Assembly: GCF_007896895.1 (NCBI RefSeq)
Contig: NZ_VOGW01000132.1
Coordinates: 43,848 to 92,340 of the forward strand
Reading direction: 5' to 3'
Source: Streptomyces misionensis
GTDB lineage: Bacteria; Actinomycetota; Actinomycetes; Streptomycetales; Streptomycetaceae
DNA length: 48,493 bases
Shown: positions 31,872 through 39,654 of the stretch, in pieces
Layout: each line of letters opens with the position of its first letter
Position numbering within the stretch: the stretch's first letter is position 1
Position numbers and translations under genes: made by a program
Notes under the pieces: generated by a model
Databases searched by the model: none
What the model was told of the DNA's origin: nothing
What the model saw: the letters and a program-made list of their open reading frames with translations, nothing else

Positions 31872-32636
31872 ATGGCAACGCTTGAAATCCGAGACCTGCA
31901 CGTCACCGTCGAGGCCGACAACGCCACGAAGGAGATCCTCAAGGGCGTCGACCTCACCGTGAAGCAGGGCGAGACGCACGCCATCATGGGCCCCAACGGC
32001 TCCGGCAAGTCCACCCTCGCCTACTCGCTCGCGGGTCACCCGAAGTACACGATCACCGAGGGCACCGTGCTGCTCGACGGCGAGGACGTCCTGGCGATGT
32101 CCGTCGACGAGCGCGCCCGCGCCGGCCTGTTCCTGGCGATGCAGTACCCGGTCGAGGTCCCCGGCGTCTCGGTCTCCAACTTCCTGCGCACCTCCGCCAC
32201 TGCCGTCCGCGGCGAGGCCCCCAAGCTGCGCACCTGGGTGAAGGAGGTCAAGGAGGCCATGGAGCGTCTCCACATGGACCCCGCCTTCGCCGAGCGCAAC
32301 GTCAACGAGGGCTTCTCCGGCGGTGAGAAGAAGCGCCACGAGATCCTCCAGCTCGAACTGCTCAAGCCGAAGATGGCGATCCTGGACGAGACCGACTCCG
32401 GCCTGGACGTCGACGCCCTGCGCATCGTCTCCGAGGGTGTCAACCGCGTCCGCGAGACCGGCGAGGTCGGCACCCTGCTGATCACGCACTACACGCGCAT
32501 CCTGCGCTACATCAAGCCCGACTACGTCCACGTCTTCGCGGCCGGCCGCATCGTCGAGTCCGGCGGCCCCGAGCTCGCGGACAAGCTGGAGAACGAGGGC
32601 TACGAGGCATATGTGAAGGGTGGCGCATCCGCGTGA
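31872..32636 (+). CDS. sufC: Fe-S assembly ATPase SufC
   Basis: ABC-type ATPase that drives conformational change in SufBC2D. Walker A GPNGSGKST is at 40-48, the SufC-type signature FSGGEKKRHEI near 151-161, and Walker B MAILDETDSGLD near 167-178. No membrane partner is involved. The 254-residue length is normal. The end overlaps the GTG start of sufS by four bases. Confidence 0.97.
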   Translation: MATLEIRDLHVTVEADNATKEILKGVDLTVKQGETHAIMGPNGSGKSTLAYSLAGHPKYTITEGTVLLDGEDVLAMSVDERARAGLFLAMQYPVEVPGVSVSNFLRTSATAVRGEAPKLRTWVKEVKEAMERLHMDPAFAERNVNEGFSGGEKKRHEILQLELLKPKMAILDETDSGLDVDALRIVSEGVNRVRETGEVGTLLITHYTRILRYIKPDYVHVFAAGRIVESGGPELADKLENEGYEAYVKGGASA

Positions 32637-33889
32637 CACAGCTGTCGGGCCTCCTCGACACCGAGGCGATCCGCAAGGACTTCCCCGTGCTGGACCGCGT
32701 CGTCCACGACGGCCGGAAGCTCGTGTACCTGGACAACGCGGCCACCAGTCAGAAGCCGCGCCAGGTGCTGGACGCCCTCAACGAGTACTACGAGCGTTAC
32801 AACGCCAACGTCCACCGCGGCGTGCACGTCCTCGCCGAGGAGGCCACGGCACTCTACGAGGGCGCGCGCGACAAGGTGGCGGAGTTCATCAACGCGCCCA
32901 GCCGCGACGAGGTGATCTTCACCAAGAACGCCTCCGAGTCGCTCAACCTCGTGGCCAACATGCTGGGCTGGGCCGACGAGCCCTACCGGGTCGACCACGA
33001 GACCGAGATCGTCATCACGGAGATGGAGCACCACTCCAACATCGTGCCGTGGCAGCTGCTGGCGCAGCGCACGGGCGCGAAGCTGAAGTGGTTCGGCCTC
33101 ACCGACGACGGCCGGCTCGACCTGTCCAACATCGACGAGATCATCACCGAGAAGACGAAGATCGTCTCCTTCGTGCTGGTCTCCAACATCCTGGGCACGG
33201 TCAACCCGGTCGAGGCGATAGTGCGCCGCGCCCAGGAGGTCGGCGCGCTGGTCTGCGTCGACGCCTCCCAGGCCGCGCCGCACATGCCGCTGGACGTGCA
33301 GGCCCTCCAGGCCGACTTCGTGGCCTTCACCGGTCACAAGATGTGCGGCCCGACCGGCATCGGCGTGCTGTGGGGCCGCCAGGAGCTGCTGGAGGACCTG
33401 CCCCCGTTCCTGGGCGGCGGCGAGATGATCGAGACCGTCTCGATGCACTCCTCGACGTACGCCCCGGCACCGCACAAGTTCGAGGCGGGCACGCCCCCGA
33501 TCGCGCAGGCGGTCGGCCTGGGCGCGGCGATCGACTACCTCCAGGCCATCGGCATGGAGAAGATCCTCGCCCATGAGCACGCGCTGACCCAGTACGCGGT
33601 GGAGCGCCTGGCCCAGGTCCCGGACCTCAGGATCATCGGCCCGACCACGGCCGAGGACCGGGGCGCCGCGATCTCCTTCACTCTGGGCGACATCCACCCG
33701 CACGACGTGGGCCAGGTCCTGGACGAACAGGGCATCGCGGTCCGTGTCGGCCACCACTGCGCCCGTCCCGTCTGCCTGCGCTACGGAATTCCCGCGACCA
33801 CGCGAGCGTCGTTCTATCTGTACTCCACGCCGGCCGAGATCGATGCTCTGGTCGACGGCCTGGAGCACGTACGGAACTTCTTCGGCTGA
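32633..33889 (+). CDS. sufS: cysteine desulfurase SufS
   Basis: Pyridoxal-phosphate enzyme that takes sulfur from cysteine as a persulfide. The cofactor lysine is Lys236 in TGHKMCGPTGIG, and the persulfide-forming cysteine is Cys376 in GHHCARPVC, the arrangement of group II desulfurases. Histidine in EHHSN is also conserved. Length 418 residues. The start is GTG overlapping sufC. The partner SufU is next in the operon. Confidence 0.96.
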   Translation: MTQLSGLLDTEAIRKDFPVLDRVVHDGRKLVYLDNAATSQKPRQVLDALNEYYERYNANVHRGVHVLAEEATALYEGARDKVAEFINAPSRDEVIFTKNASESLNLVANMLGWADEPYRVDHETEIVITEMEHHSNIVPWQLLAQRTGAKLKWFGLTDDGRLDLSNIDEIITEKTKIVSFVLVSNILGTVNPVEAIVRRAQEVGALVCVDASQAAPHMPLDVQALQADFVAFTGHKMCGPTGIGVLWGRQELLEDLPPFLGGGEMIETVSMHSSTYAPAPHKFEAGTPPIAQAVGLGAAIDYLQAIGMEKILAHEHALTQYAVERLAQVPDLRIIGPTTAEDRGAAISFTLGDIHPHDVGQVLDEQGIAVRVGHHCARPVCLRYGIPATTRASFYLYSTPAEIDALVDGLEHVRNFFG

Positions 33890-33907
33890 GAGGCGTGTGC
33901 TGAGACC

Positions 33908-34375
33908 GTGAAGCTGGATTCGATGTACCAGGAAGTCATCCTGGACCACTACAAGAACCCGCACGGGCGTGGTCTTCGGGATGGCGACGCCGAGGTGCAC
34001 CATGTGAACCCGACGTGCGGCGACGAGATCACCCTCCGTGTGAAGTACGACGGCACCAAGATCGCGGATGTCTCGTACGAGGGCCAGGGCTGCTCCATCA
34101 GCCAGGCCTCGGCCTCCGTGCTGAACGAACTCCTCGTCGGCAAGGACCTGCCCGAGGCGCAGAAGATCCAGGAGACCTTCCTGGAGCTGCTGCAGTCCAA
34201 GGGCCGGATCGAGCCGGACGACGCGATGGAGGAGGTGCTGGAGGACGCCGTGGCGTTCGCCGGTGTCTCCAAGTACCCCGCGCGGGTCAAGTGCGCCCTC
34301 CTGAGCTGGATGGCGTGGAAGGACGCGACGGCCCAGGCGCTGGGTGGCGCCGACGCCGAAAGGAAGACCGCATGA
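33908..34375 (+). CDS. sufU: zinc-dependent sulfurtransferase SufU
   Basis: IscU-like protein that in Gram-positive bacteria accepts sulfur from SufS through a zinc-bound cysteine. The zinc ligands are Cys37 in NPTCGDE with Asp39, Cys62 in GQGCSISQASAS, and Cys129 in KCALLSW. The 155-residue length and the insertion between the second and third Cys are typical of SufU rather than IscU. GTG start; the stop overlaps the next gene (ATGA). Confidence 0.95.
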   Translation: MKLDSMYQEVILDHYKNPHGRGLRDGDAEVHHVNPTCGDEITLRVKYDGTKIADVSYEGQGCSISQASASVLNELLVGKDLPEAQKIQETFLELLQSKGRIEPDDAMEEVLEDAVAFAGVSKYPARVKCALLSWMAWKDATAQALGGADAERKTA

Positions 34376-34704
34376 GCGACACCGTCGAGATGAAGCCCGC
34401 CTCCGAGGAGGAACTCCGCGAGGCCCTGATGGACGTGGTCGACCCCGAGCTGGGCATCGACGTCGTCAACCTCGGCCTGATCTACGGCATCCACGTGGAC
34501 GACTCCAACGTGGCGACCGTGGACATGACCCTGACCTCGGCGGCCTGCCCGCTGACGGACGTCATCGAGGACCAGGCCAAGTCCGCCACGGACGGCATCG
34601 TCAACGAGCTCCGGATCAACTGGGTCTGGATGCCGCCGTGGGGCCCGGACAAGATCACCGACGAGGGCCGCGAGCAGCTGCGCGCCCTGGGCTTCAACGT
34701 CTGA
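34372..34704 (+). CDS. metal-sulfur cluster assembly factor (SufT/MIP18 family)
   Basis: A 110-residue DUF59-family protein, the usual last gene of actinobacterial SUF operons, thought to help deliver Fe-S clusters to target proteins. Family motifs are DPELGIDVVNLGLIYGI near 26-42 and TSAACPLTDVIEDQ near 60-73 with the conserved cysteine. It is translationally coupled to sufU, and a strong terminator follows. Confidence 0.93.
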   Translation: MSDTVEMKPASEEELREALMDVVDPELGIDVVNLGLIYGIHVDDSNVATVDMTLTSAACPLTDVIEDQAKSATDGIVNELRINWVWMPPWGPDKITDEGREQLRALGFNV

Positions 34705-34717
34705 CAACGGTTTGGTG

Positions 34718-34748
34718 AAAGGGGCCACGGCTTGCCGTGGCCCCTTTT
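34718..34748 (+). terminator. rho-independent terminator of the SUF operon
   Basis: AAAGGGGCCACGG pairs with CCGTGGCCCCTTT around a four-base loop, followed by T. One of the few canonical hairpin-plus-T terminators in the window. Confidence 0.9.
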
Positions 34749-34762
34749 GCGTACGCCCGTTG

Positions 34763-34800
34763 TGTACGCGCGTACATTCCATGTGTACGCTCGTACACAT
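34763..34800. promoter_or_regulatory. two TetR-type operator palindromes
   Basis: TGTACGCGCGTACA (34763-34776) is a perfect 14-bp palindrome. ATGTGTACGCTCGTACACAT (34781-34800) has perfect 9-bp arms. Both share the TGTACG/CGTACA core, and the second overlaps the ATG of the efflux gene, so repressor binding would block transcription start and early elongation. Confidence 0.7.
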
Positions 34801-35122
34801 GGGGTATCTGACGCTCGTCGGCGCCATAGCCGCCGAGGTGTGCGCGACCACGGCGATGAAGTACAGCCACGGTTTCAGCAGGCCGTGGCCCTCGCTGGTG
34901 ACGGCGCTGGGGTATCTGGTCTCCTTCGTGCTGCTCGCGCAGACGCTGAAGTCCGTCCAGATCGGCACGGCGTACGCGATCTGGTCCGGGGTGGGCACCG
35001 CGGCCGTCGCCGTGCTCGGGCTGCTGCTGTTCGGCGAGGGGCTGGGCGCGGCCAAGATCGCCGGGATCGTGCTGATCATCGGGGGAGTGGTGGTGCTCAA
35101 CCTCGGCGGGGCGAGCCATTGA
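34799..35122 (+). CDS. small multidrug resistance (SMR) efflux protein
   Basis: A 107-residue proton-coupled exporter of the EmrE/QacE type with four membrane spans (about 3-21, 32-50, 57-78, 85-104). The essential membrane carboxylate is Glu13 in GAIAAEVCATTAMK, and GTAYAIWSGVGTAAVAVLG is the conserved third-span signature. It forms dimers and exports cationic compounds in this family. The start lies inside the second operator palindrome without a ribosome binding site, so it may be leaderless; an in-frame ATG at 34781 is an alternative. Its regulator follows in the same operon. Confidence 0.92.
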   Translation: MGYLTLVGAIAAEVCATTAMKYSHGFSRPWPSLVTALGYLVSFVLLAQTLKSVQIGTAYAIWSGVGTAAVAVLGLLLFGEGLGAAKIAGIVLIIGGVVVLNLGGASH

Positions 35123-35709
35123 CGGCCCGGCGCCACGACCCCGGCCGGCGGCAGCGGATCATCGACGCGGCGATCCGGGTGGCCGCCCGGGACGGACTCG
35201 CCGGACTGAGCCACCGCACGGTCGCCGCGGAGGCGGACGTGCCCCTCGGCTCCACCACCTACCACTTCGCCACCCTGGACGAACTGCTGGTGGCGGCCCT
35301 GTGCCAGGCCAACGAGGGTTTCGCCAGGGTGCTGGACGACAGCGGCGCGCTGACCGCGCCCGGGACCGACCTCGCGGCCGGTCTCGCCCGCGTCCTCGGG
35401 CAGTGGCTGGGCGGCGACCGTCCGGGCGCGGAGCTGGAGTACGAGCTGTACCTCGCCGCCCTGCGCCGCCCGGCCCTGCGCCCCGTCGCCGCCCGGTGGG
35501 CCGAGGAGACGGCCGCCCGCCTCGCCGCCCGCGTCGACGCCGTGACGGCCCGCGCCCTGGTCGCCCTGATGGACGGCATCTGCCTCCAGGTGCTGCTGAC
35601 GGGGGGTGCCTACGACGAGGAGTACGCGCGGGAGGCGCTCGGGCGGGTGATCGGCCACGGCCCTGGCCGCCGGACGGGGGACCCGGGGGCCGGGGCGCCC
35701 GGCACCTGA
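35119..35709 (+). CDS. TetR-family regulator of the SMR pump
   Basis: A 196-residue repressor with the N-terminal TetR helix-turn-helix at about residues 10-55 (IIDAAIRVAARDGLAGLSHR, then VPLGSTTYHFATLDELL). The C-terminal ligand-binding part is Ala/Arg-rich and unassigned. The TTG start overlaps the SMR stop codon (TTGA), so pump and regulator are co-expressed. The palindromes upstream of the pump are its probable binding sites, giving autorepression relieved by the pump's substrate (inferred). Confidence 0.9.
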   Translation: MTARRHDPGRRQRIIDAAIRVAARDGLAGLSHRTVAAEADVPLGSTTYHFATLDELLVAALCQANEGFARVLDDSGALTAPGTDLAAGLARVLGQWLGGDRPGAELEYELYLAALRRPALRPVAARWAEETAARLAARVDAVTARALVALMDGICLQVLLTGGAYDEEYAREALGRVIGHGPGRRTGDPGAGAPGT

Positions 35710-35741
35710 GACACGGTTCGCTCCCACAGCCCGCCCCACGT

Positions 35742-35753
35742 TAGGTTTTCCCC
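35742..35753 (+). promoter_or_regulatory. -10 element of dapD, leaderless start
   Basis: TAGGTT at 35742-35747 is six bases before the dapD ATG, and no ribosome binding site is present. TTCGCT at 35717-35722 is a weak -35 candidate. Confidence 0.4.
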
Positions 35754-36740
35754 ATGACCGACACTGCTTCCCGTACCACCGGCGCCGTCGCCGCCGGTCT
35801 TGCCACCATCGCCTCCGACGGCACCGTCCTCGACACCTGGTACCCCGCGCCCGAACTGGTCGCGGAGCCGGGTCCGGCCGGCACCGAGCGGCTGTCCGCC
35901 GAGCGCGCGGCGGAGCTGCTGGGCGGCGGCGCGACCGCGGCGACCGGCCCGGACACCCGCCGGGGCGTCGAGGTGGTCGCGGTCCGCACGGTCATCGCCT
36001 CGCTGGACGAGAAGCCGCTGGACGCGCACGACGTCTACCTGCGGCTGCATCTGCTCTCGCACCGTCTGGTCAAGCCGCACGGCCAGAGCCTGGACGGCAT
36101 CTTCGGCCACCTCGCCAACGTCGCCTGGACCTCGCTCGGCCCGGTCGCCGTGGACGACGTCGAGAAGGTGCGGCTGAACGCCCGCGCCGAGGGCCTGCAC
36201 CTCCAGGTCACCTCGATCGACAAGTTCCCGCGCATGACGGACTACGTCGCCCCCAAGGGCGTCCGGATCGCCGACGCCGACCGGGTCCGCCTGGGCGCGC
36301 ACCTGGCCGAGGGCACCACCGTGATGCACGAGGGCTTCGTCAACTTCAACGCCGGCACGCTCGGCACATCGATGGTCGAGGGCCGGATCTCCGCCGGTGT
36401 CGTCATCGGCGACGGCTCGGACATCGGCGGCGGCGCCTCCACCATGGGCACCCTCTCCGGCGGCGGCAACGTGATCATCTCGATCGGCGAGCGCTGCCTG
36501 ATCGGCGCCGAGGCGGGCGTGGGCATCGCCCTCGGCGACGAGTGCGTGGTCGAGGCCGGTCTCTACATCACCGCGGGCACCCGGATCACCATGCCCGACG
36601 GACAGATCGTCAAGGCCCGCGACCTCAACGGCGCCTCCAACATCCTCTTCCGCCGCAACTCGGTCACCGGCACGGTCGAGGCCCGCCCGAACAACGCGGT
36701 CTGGGGCGGCCTGAACGACATCCTGCACAGCCACAACTGA
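35754..36740 (+). CDS. dapD: 2,3,4,5-tetrahydropyridine-2,6-dicarboxylate N-succinyltransferase
   Basis: Succinylates tetrahydrodipicolinate in the succinylase branch of lysine and meso-diaminopimelate synthesis. The 328-residue actinobacterial form has an N-terminal domain, then a left-handed beta-helix of hexapeptide repeats ([34 protein letters not shown]) and the C-terminal [27 protein letters not shown] forms part of the acyl-CoA site. A dapA-like gene lies downstream on the other strand. Confidence 0.96.
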   Translation: MTDTASRTTGAVAAGLATIASDGTVLDTWYPAPELVAEPGPAGTERLSAERAAELLGGGATAATGPDTRRGVEVVAVRTVIASLDEKPLDAHDVYLRLHLLSHRLVKPHGQSLDGIFGHLANVAWTSLGPVAVDDVEKVRLNARAEGLHLQVTSIDKFPRMTDYVAPKGVRIADADRVRLGAHLAEGTTVMHEGFVNFNAGTLGTSMVEGRISAGVVIGDGSDIGGGASTMGTLSGGGNVIISIGERCLIGAEAGVGIALGDECVVEAGLYITAGTRITMPDGQIVKARDLNGASNILFRRNSVTGTVEARPNNAVWGGLNDILHSHN

Positions 36741-36757
36741 CGCGTCCCGCACGTCCC

Positions 36758-36791
36758 GAGCGCCCCTCGACCCGCGTGGTGAGGGGCGCTC
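36758..36791. terminator. bidirectional terminator between dapD and the HAD-like gene
   Basis: GAGCGCCCCTC (36758-36768) and GAGGGGCGCTC (36781-36791) form 11 perfect pairs with a 12-base loop between convergent genes. Confidence 0.75.
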
Positions 36792-36792
36792 G

Positions 36793-37299
36793 TCATGTCG
36801 GGGGCAGTCCGGCCGCGAACTCCGCCAGGGCCCCGAAGTCGCCCTCGCGCAGGCCGATGCGCGGGTCGACGTGGTGCAGCAGGGCCGGGCCGGGGTGGTG
36901 GCCGGTCACGAACACGCGGTCCGCGGGGCTCTGTTCGTCGTCCACCCAGGCGAACGGCCGGCCCCCCGCGTACGCCACGATCGCCTCCGTCTTCCAGTGC
37001 ACGCCGTCGGGCCGGTGGGCGAACAGGCCCGCGCCGAAGTCGACCCAGGGCAGTTCGGGCAGGCCGAGGACCGGGGCGATCCAGCGGTTGGCCTCGACCA
37101 TCCAGGTCGTCGCCCAGCACAGCTCGTAACCGAGGGCCGACAGCGCGGGGCCATGGGCCGGATTCAGCCAGACCCGCAGCGGGCGGCGGGAGTCCAGGGG
37201 GACCCGGATCGTCGTGTAGCCCTCGGGCCGGCGCTCCGGCCGGGCCGCGTACGGGTTCAGGGGGCCGTCGACGTCCAGGAACAGCAGGGGGCGGCTCAC
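36793..37299 (-). CDS. HAD-like hydrolase-domain protein
   Basis: A 168-residue protein that begins FLDVDGPLNP, with the HAD motif I aspartates at Asp9 and Asp11. Motif II is probably the Thr in CWATTWMVEAN near 61-71, and the acidic motif IV is WVDDEQSPADR near 118-128. It resembles the small HAD domains found in Swiss-army-knife RNA repair proteins and many stand-alone actinobacterial proteins. The substrate is unknown. The stop lies two bases inside the dapD terminator. Confidence 0.75.
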   Translation of the reverse strand: MSRPLLFLDVDGPLNPYAARPERRPEGYTTIRVPLDSRRPLRVWLNPAHGPALSALGYELCWATTWMVEANRWIAPVLGLPELPWVDFGAGLFAHRPDGVHWKTEAIVAYAGGRPFAWVDDEQSPADRVFVTGHHPGPALLHHVDPRIGLREGDFGALAEFAAGLPPT

Positions 37300-37332
37300 C
37301 CGGACACCGTACGGCAGACGGGGGCGCGGGGG

Positions 37333-38154
37333 TCAGGATCGTGTCAACTCCGCGTGGCGGGCGAGGAGGGCCTTGGCGGTGACCGTGCCGGGCAGGCCTG
37401 AGTCCATCATGGCCTCGATCAACGGGGTGGCGCGGAGCTGGAGCCGGGTGGCCCGGGCGGTGTCGCCCGCGTCGAAGGCGTCGAGGACCGCGGCGATGTG
37501 CCGGGGAGCCGCGTTGGCGACGGTGCTGACGCAGCCCGCCGCGCCGACGGCGTAGAGGGCGAGGTTCTGTTCGTCGCAGCCCGCGTAGTAGGCCAAGTCG
37601 GTGCGGGCCAGGACCTTCTGGGTGCCGAGGAGGTCGTAGGAGCAGTCCTTGACGCCGACGATCCGGGGGTGTTCGGCGAGGCGGAGGATCGTCTCCGGCT
37701 CGATGCGCGTGCCGGTGCGGCCGGGGATGTCGTAGAGCAGCACGGGGAGTCCGCTCGCGTCGGCGACGGCGCGGAAGTGGGCGGCCACGGCCTCCTGGGG
37801 CGGCCTGCTGTAGTACGGCGCCACCACCAAGACGGCGTCGGCGCCCGCCTTCTCGGCGGCGAGGGCGAGTTCCGCGGTGTGCCGGGTGTCGGCGGTGCCG
37901 ATGCCCGCGATCAGCGGGACCCGTGCGCCGACCGCCTCCCGTACGGCCGTGATCAGCTCCGCCTTCTCGGCGTCCGTCGTGGTCGGGGACTCGCCCGTGG
38001 TGCCGTTGAGGACCAGGCCGTCACAGCCCTCGGCCACCAGATGGGCGGCCAGCTCCGCGGCCCCGGCCCGGTCCAGCGCGCCCTCCTCGGTGAACGGGGT
38101 GATCATCGCGCAGAGGGCGCGGCCGAAGGGGGACCGCCGGTGTGTGATCGTCAT
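37333..38154 (-). CDS. dapA: 4-hydroxy-tetrahydrodipicolinate synthase-family protein, shortened
   Basis: A (beta/alpha)8 Schiff-base aldolase of the DapA family. The lysine is Lys169 in VGVKDCSYD, Tyr141 is in YDIPGRTG, and the Thr pair is in NGTTGESPT at 50-58. Homologues I recall from Streptomyces have about 299 residues and, after SGLPGTVTAKALL, continue with a Gly/Pro segment and a final helix before YAELT. Here TAKALLA is joined directly to RHAELTRS, as if about 26 codons were lost in frame, giving 273 residues. True DapA or a related pyruvate aldolase cannot be separated by eye. Confidence 0.85.
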   Translation of the reverse strand: MTITHRRSPFGRALCAMITPFTEEGALDRAGAAELAAHLVAEGCDGLVLNGTTGESPTTTDAEKAELITAVREAVGARVPLIAGIGTADTRHTAELALAAEKAGADAVLVVAPYYSRPPQEAVAAHFRAVADASGLPVLLYDIPGRTGTRIEPETILRLAEHPRIVGVKDCSYDLLGTQKVLARTDLAYYAGCDEQNLALYAVGAAGCVSTVANAAPRHIAAVLDAFDAGDTARATRLQLRATPLIEAMMDSGLPGTVTAKALLARHAELTRS

Positions 38155-38189
38155 GGAAGCAGTGTCGGCAGTTCCTCGATGAAGCTCTA

Positions 38190-38226
38190 CTTAATTCTTC
38201 TTCAAGGGTATCGGTAAGTTCGCTTA
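38190..38226. promoter_or_regulatory. LysR-type operator candidates upstream of dapA
   Basis: CTT-N11-AAG at 38190-38206 fits the T-N11-A rule for LysR-type regulators with symmetric three-base arms. TAAGTTCGCTTA at 38215-38226 is a second dyad. The stretch is notably AT-rich for this genome. No LysR gene is adjacent. Confidence 0.4.
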
Positions 38227-38324
38227 ATGATTCCGGGTGTGGCGCAAGGTCGTGTGTCCAAGTCGGCCCGTCATGGGTCACTATGGCCAAAGGGTCGTCA
38301 CCGACGTCAGCCATGGGAGGCACC

Positions 38325-38465
38325 ATGAAGCTCGGCAAGGCACTGGCCACCGGAGTCGCCGAGGAGCGGCCGCCGGTGCAGGAGGAAGAGACCCGGCAGC
38401 CCGTCGAGGCGGAGCGCACCGCACCGGCCGAGCCGGCCCGTGAAGAGGTCCCGGCCGCCCGATGA
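38325..38465 (+). CDS. 46-residue acidic peptide, unknown function
   Basis: Starts MKLGKALATGVAEERPP and is otherwise rich in Glu, Pro and Ala, with no membrane segment. GGGAGG lies five bases upstream of the ATG, an unusually clear ribosome binding site. The stop overlaps the start of the next gene (ATGA), so the pair is translationally coupled. The composition suggests a disordered peptide. I do not recognise it. Confidence 0.65.
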   Translation: MKLGKALATGVAEERPPVQEEETRQPVEAERTAPAEPAREEVPAAR

Positions 38466-39157
38466 GGCTGCGGCTCCCGGCGGAACGCCCCACGGAGCCG
38501 CCGACCGGCTACAAGATCGCCCACCCGGTGCTGTCCCAGGACGGCACCCGGGTGGGGTTCACCGGCGTGTCGCTCGGCGGCGCGCTCCCGTACGGGGTGC
38601 TCGACGAGGCGTCCTGCGTCTACGGACGCAGGCACCGCCCACCCGCGCGCCTGTGCGACTGCGGTTTCCACTGCGTCCACGACCGCGCCGCCGCCGAGGC
38701 CCTGCGCTGCACCGCCGAGCACCGCACGGCGCTGCTGCTCGACGTCACCGTGCTCGGCGCCTACATCCGTTTCGAGCGCGGCTTCCGGTACGCCCGGCAG
38801 CGGGTGCGCACCGCCACCGCGGGCCCCTGCGCCTGCGGTGCCACCGCGGCCCTGCTGGCCGATGCCGGCTGGGGCAGACCCGGCTGGCGCGCGCTGGCCC
38901 CCTCCTGCGCGGGCTGCGCGCGCGGCCGGGTGTCCGTCACCCTCGACCGGTTCGCCCGGCTGGCCGGGGAGGGGCTGCGGGTGCGGGCGGACGACGGCGT
39001 CCGCGCCGGGGCCGTCACCGAGCCGGACCCAGGCGCCGAGCTGAGCGTGCCCGAACTGGTCGCTGAGGCCGCGCTGTTGCAGGCGCGGCTCGACTGGTTC
39101 CAGTCCCAGCTCGCGCGCCTCGGCGACCGCGGGACCGGGGGCCAGGACAAGGGCTGA
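38462..39157 (+). CDS. cysteine-rich protein, unknown function
   Basis: A 231-residue protein with several likely metal sites: CDCGFHC near 61-67, CACG near 122-125 and CAGCARG near 147-153. The segment around CDCGFHCVHDRAAAEAL resembles a motif I have seen in other uncharacterised actinobacterial proteins in which a C-x-C-G turn leads into a helix. VLGAYIRFERGFRYA in the middle is another conserved-looking block, and a short helical C-terminus (ELVAEAALLQARLDWFQSQL) follows. It is coupled to the small acidic peptide before it. No function can be assigned. Confidence 0.7.
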   Translation: MRLRLPAERPTEPPTGYKIAHPVLSQDGTRVGFTGVSLGGALPYGVLDEASCVYGRRHRPPARLCDCGFHCVHDRAAAEALRCTAEHRTALLLDVTVLGAYIRFERGFRYARQRVRTATAGPCACGATAALLADAGWGRPGWRALAPSCAGCARGRVSVTLDRFARLAGEGLRVRADDGVRAGAVTEPDPGAELSVPELVAEAALLQARLDWFQSQLARLGDRGTGGQDKG

Positions 39158-39210
39158 CGCCCCCGGGCCCGGGTACCCGGATGTTCTGTACAGAGAGGAG
39201 GCGGGACACC

Positions 39211-39654
39211 GTGACCGTGACCTCGCACACGCGACCCGCAATCGAGACCCACCCCCGACGGCTCGACGGGCACCACCCCTCCACGGGTGAACTCGTCAAC
39301 CGGGCCACCGAACAGCTCTCCCGGTTGCTCCGGCAGGAGGTCGCCCTCGCCAAGGCGGAGCTGGCCGAGAAGGGCAAGCGCGCCGGACGCGGCGGCGGAC
39401 TGCTGGGCGCCGCGGGCGCCCTCGCCTACGTGGGACTGATCGTGCTGGCCGGCGCGGCCACCGCGGCCCTGCGGCTGGTGCTGCCCCTGTGGGCGGCCGC
39501 GCTGGTCGTCGCGGTCGCGCTGTTCCTGGTGGCCGCCGCACTGGCCGCCACCGGACGCGCCCAACTGCGCCGCGCGGGCTCGCCGGTGCCCGAGAGGACG
39601 CTCGGCAGCGTCAAGGCCGATGTGGACGTGATCAAGGAAAGGGCGCATCGATGA
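39211..39654 (+). CDS. phage-holin-family (DUF1469) membrane protein
   Basis: A 147-residue actinobacterial holin-X-like protein. An N-terminal cytoplasmic helix with LSRLLRQEVALAKAELAEKG near 34-53 is followed by two hydrophobic spans (about 62-84 and 90-112) and a short basic tail. Despite the name, these are chromosomal proteins not linked to lysis. The GTG at 39211 follows GGAGG at 39197-39201. The stop overlaps the DUF3618 gene, its usual partner. Confidence 0.85.
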   Translation: MTVTSHTRPAIETHPRRLDGHHPSTGELVNRATEQLSRLLRQEVALAKAELAEKGKRAGRGGGLLGAAGALAYVGLIVLAGAATAALRLVLPLWAAALVVAVALFLVAAALAATGRAQLRRAGSPVPERTLGSVKADVDVIKERAHR

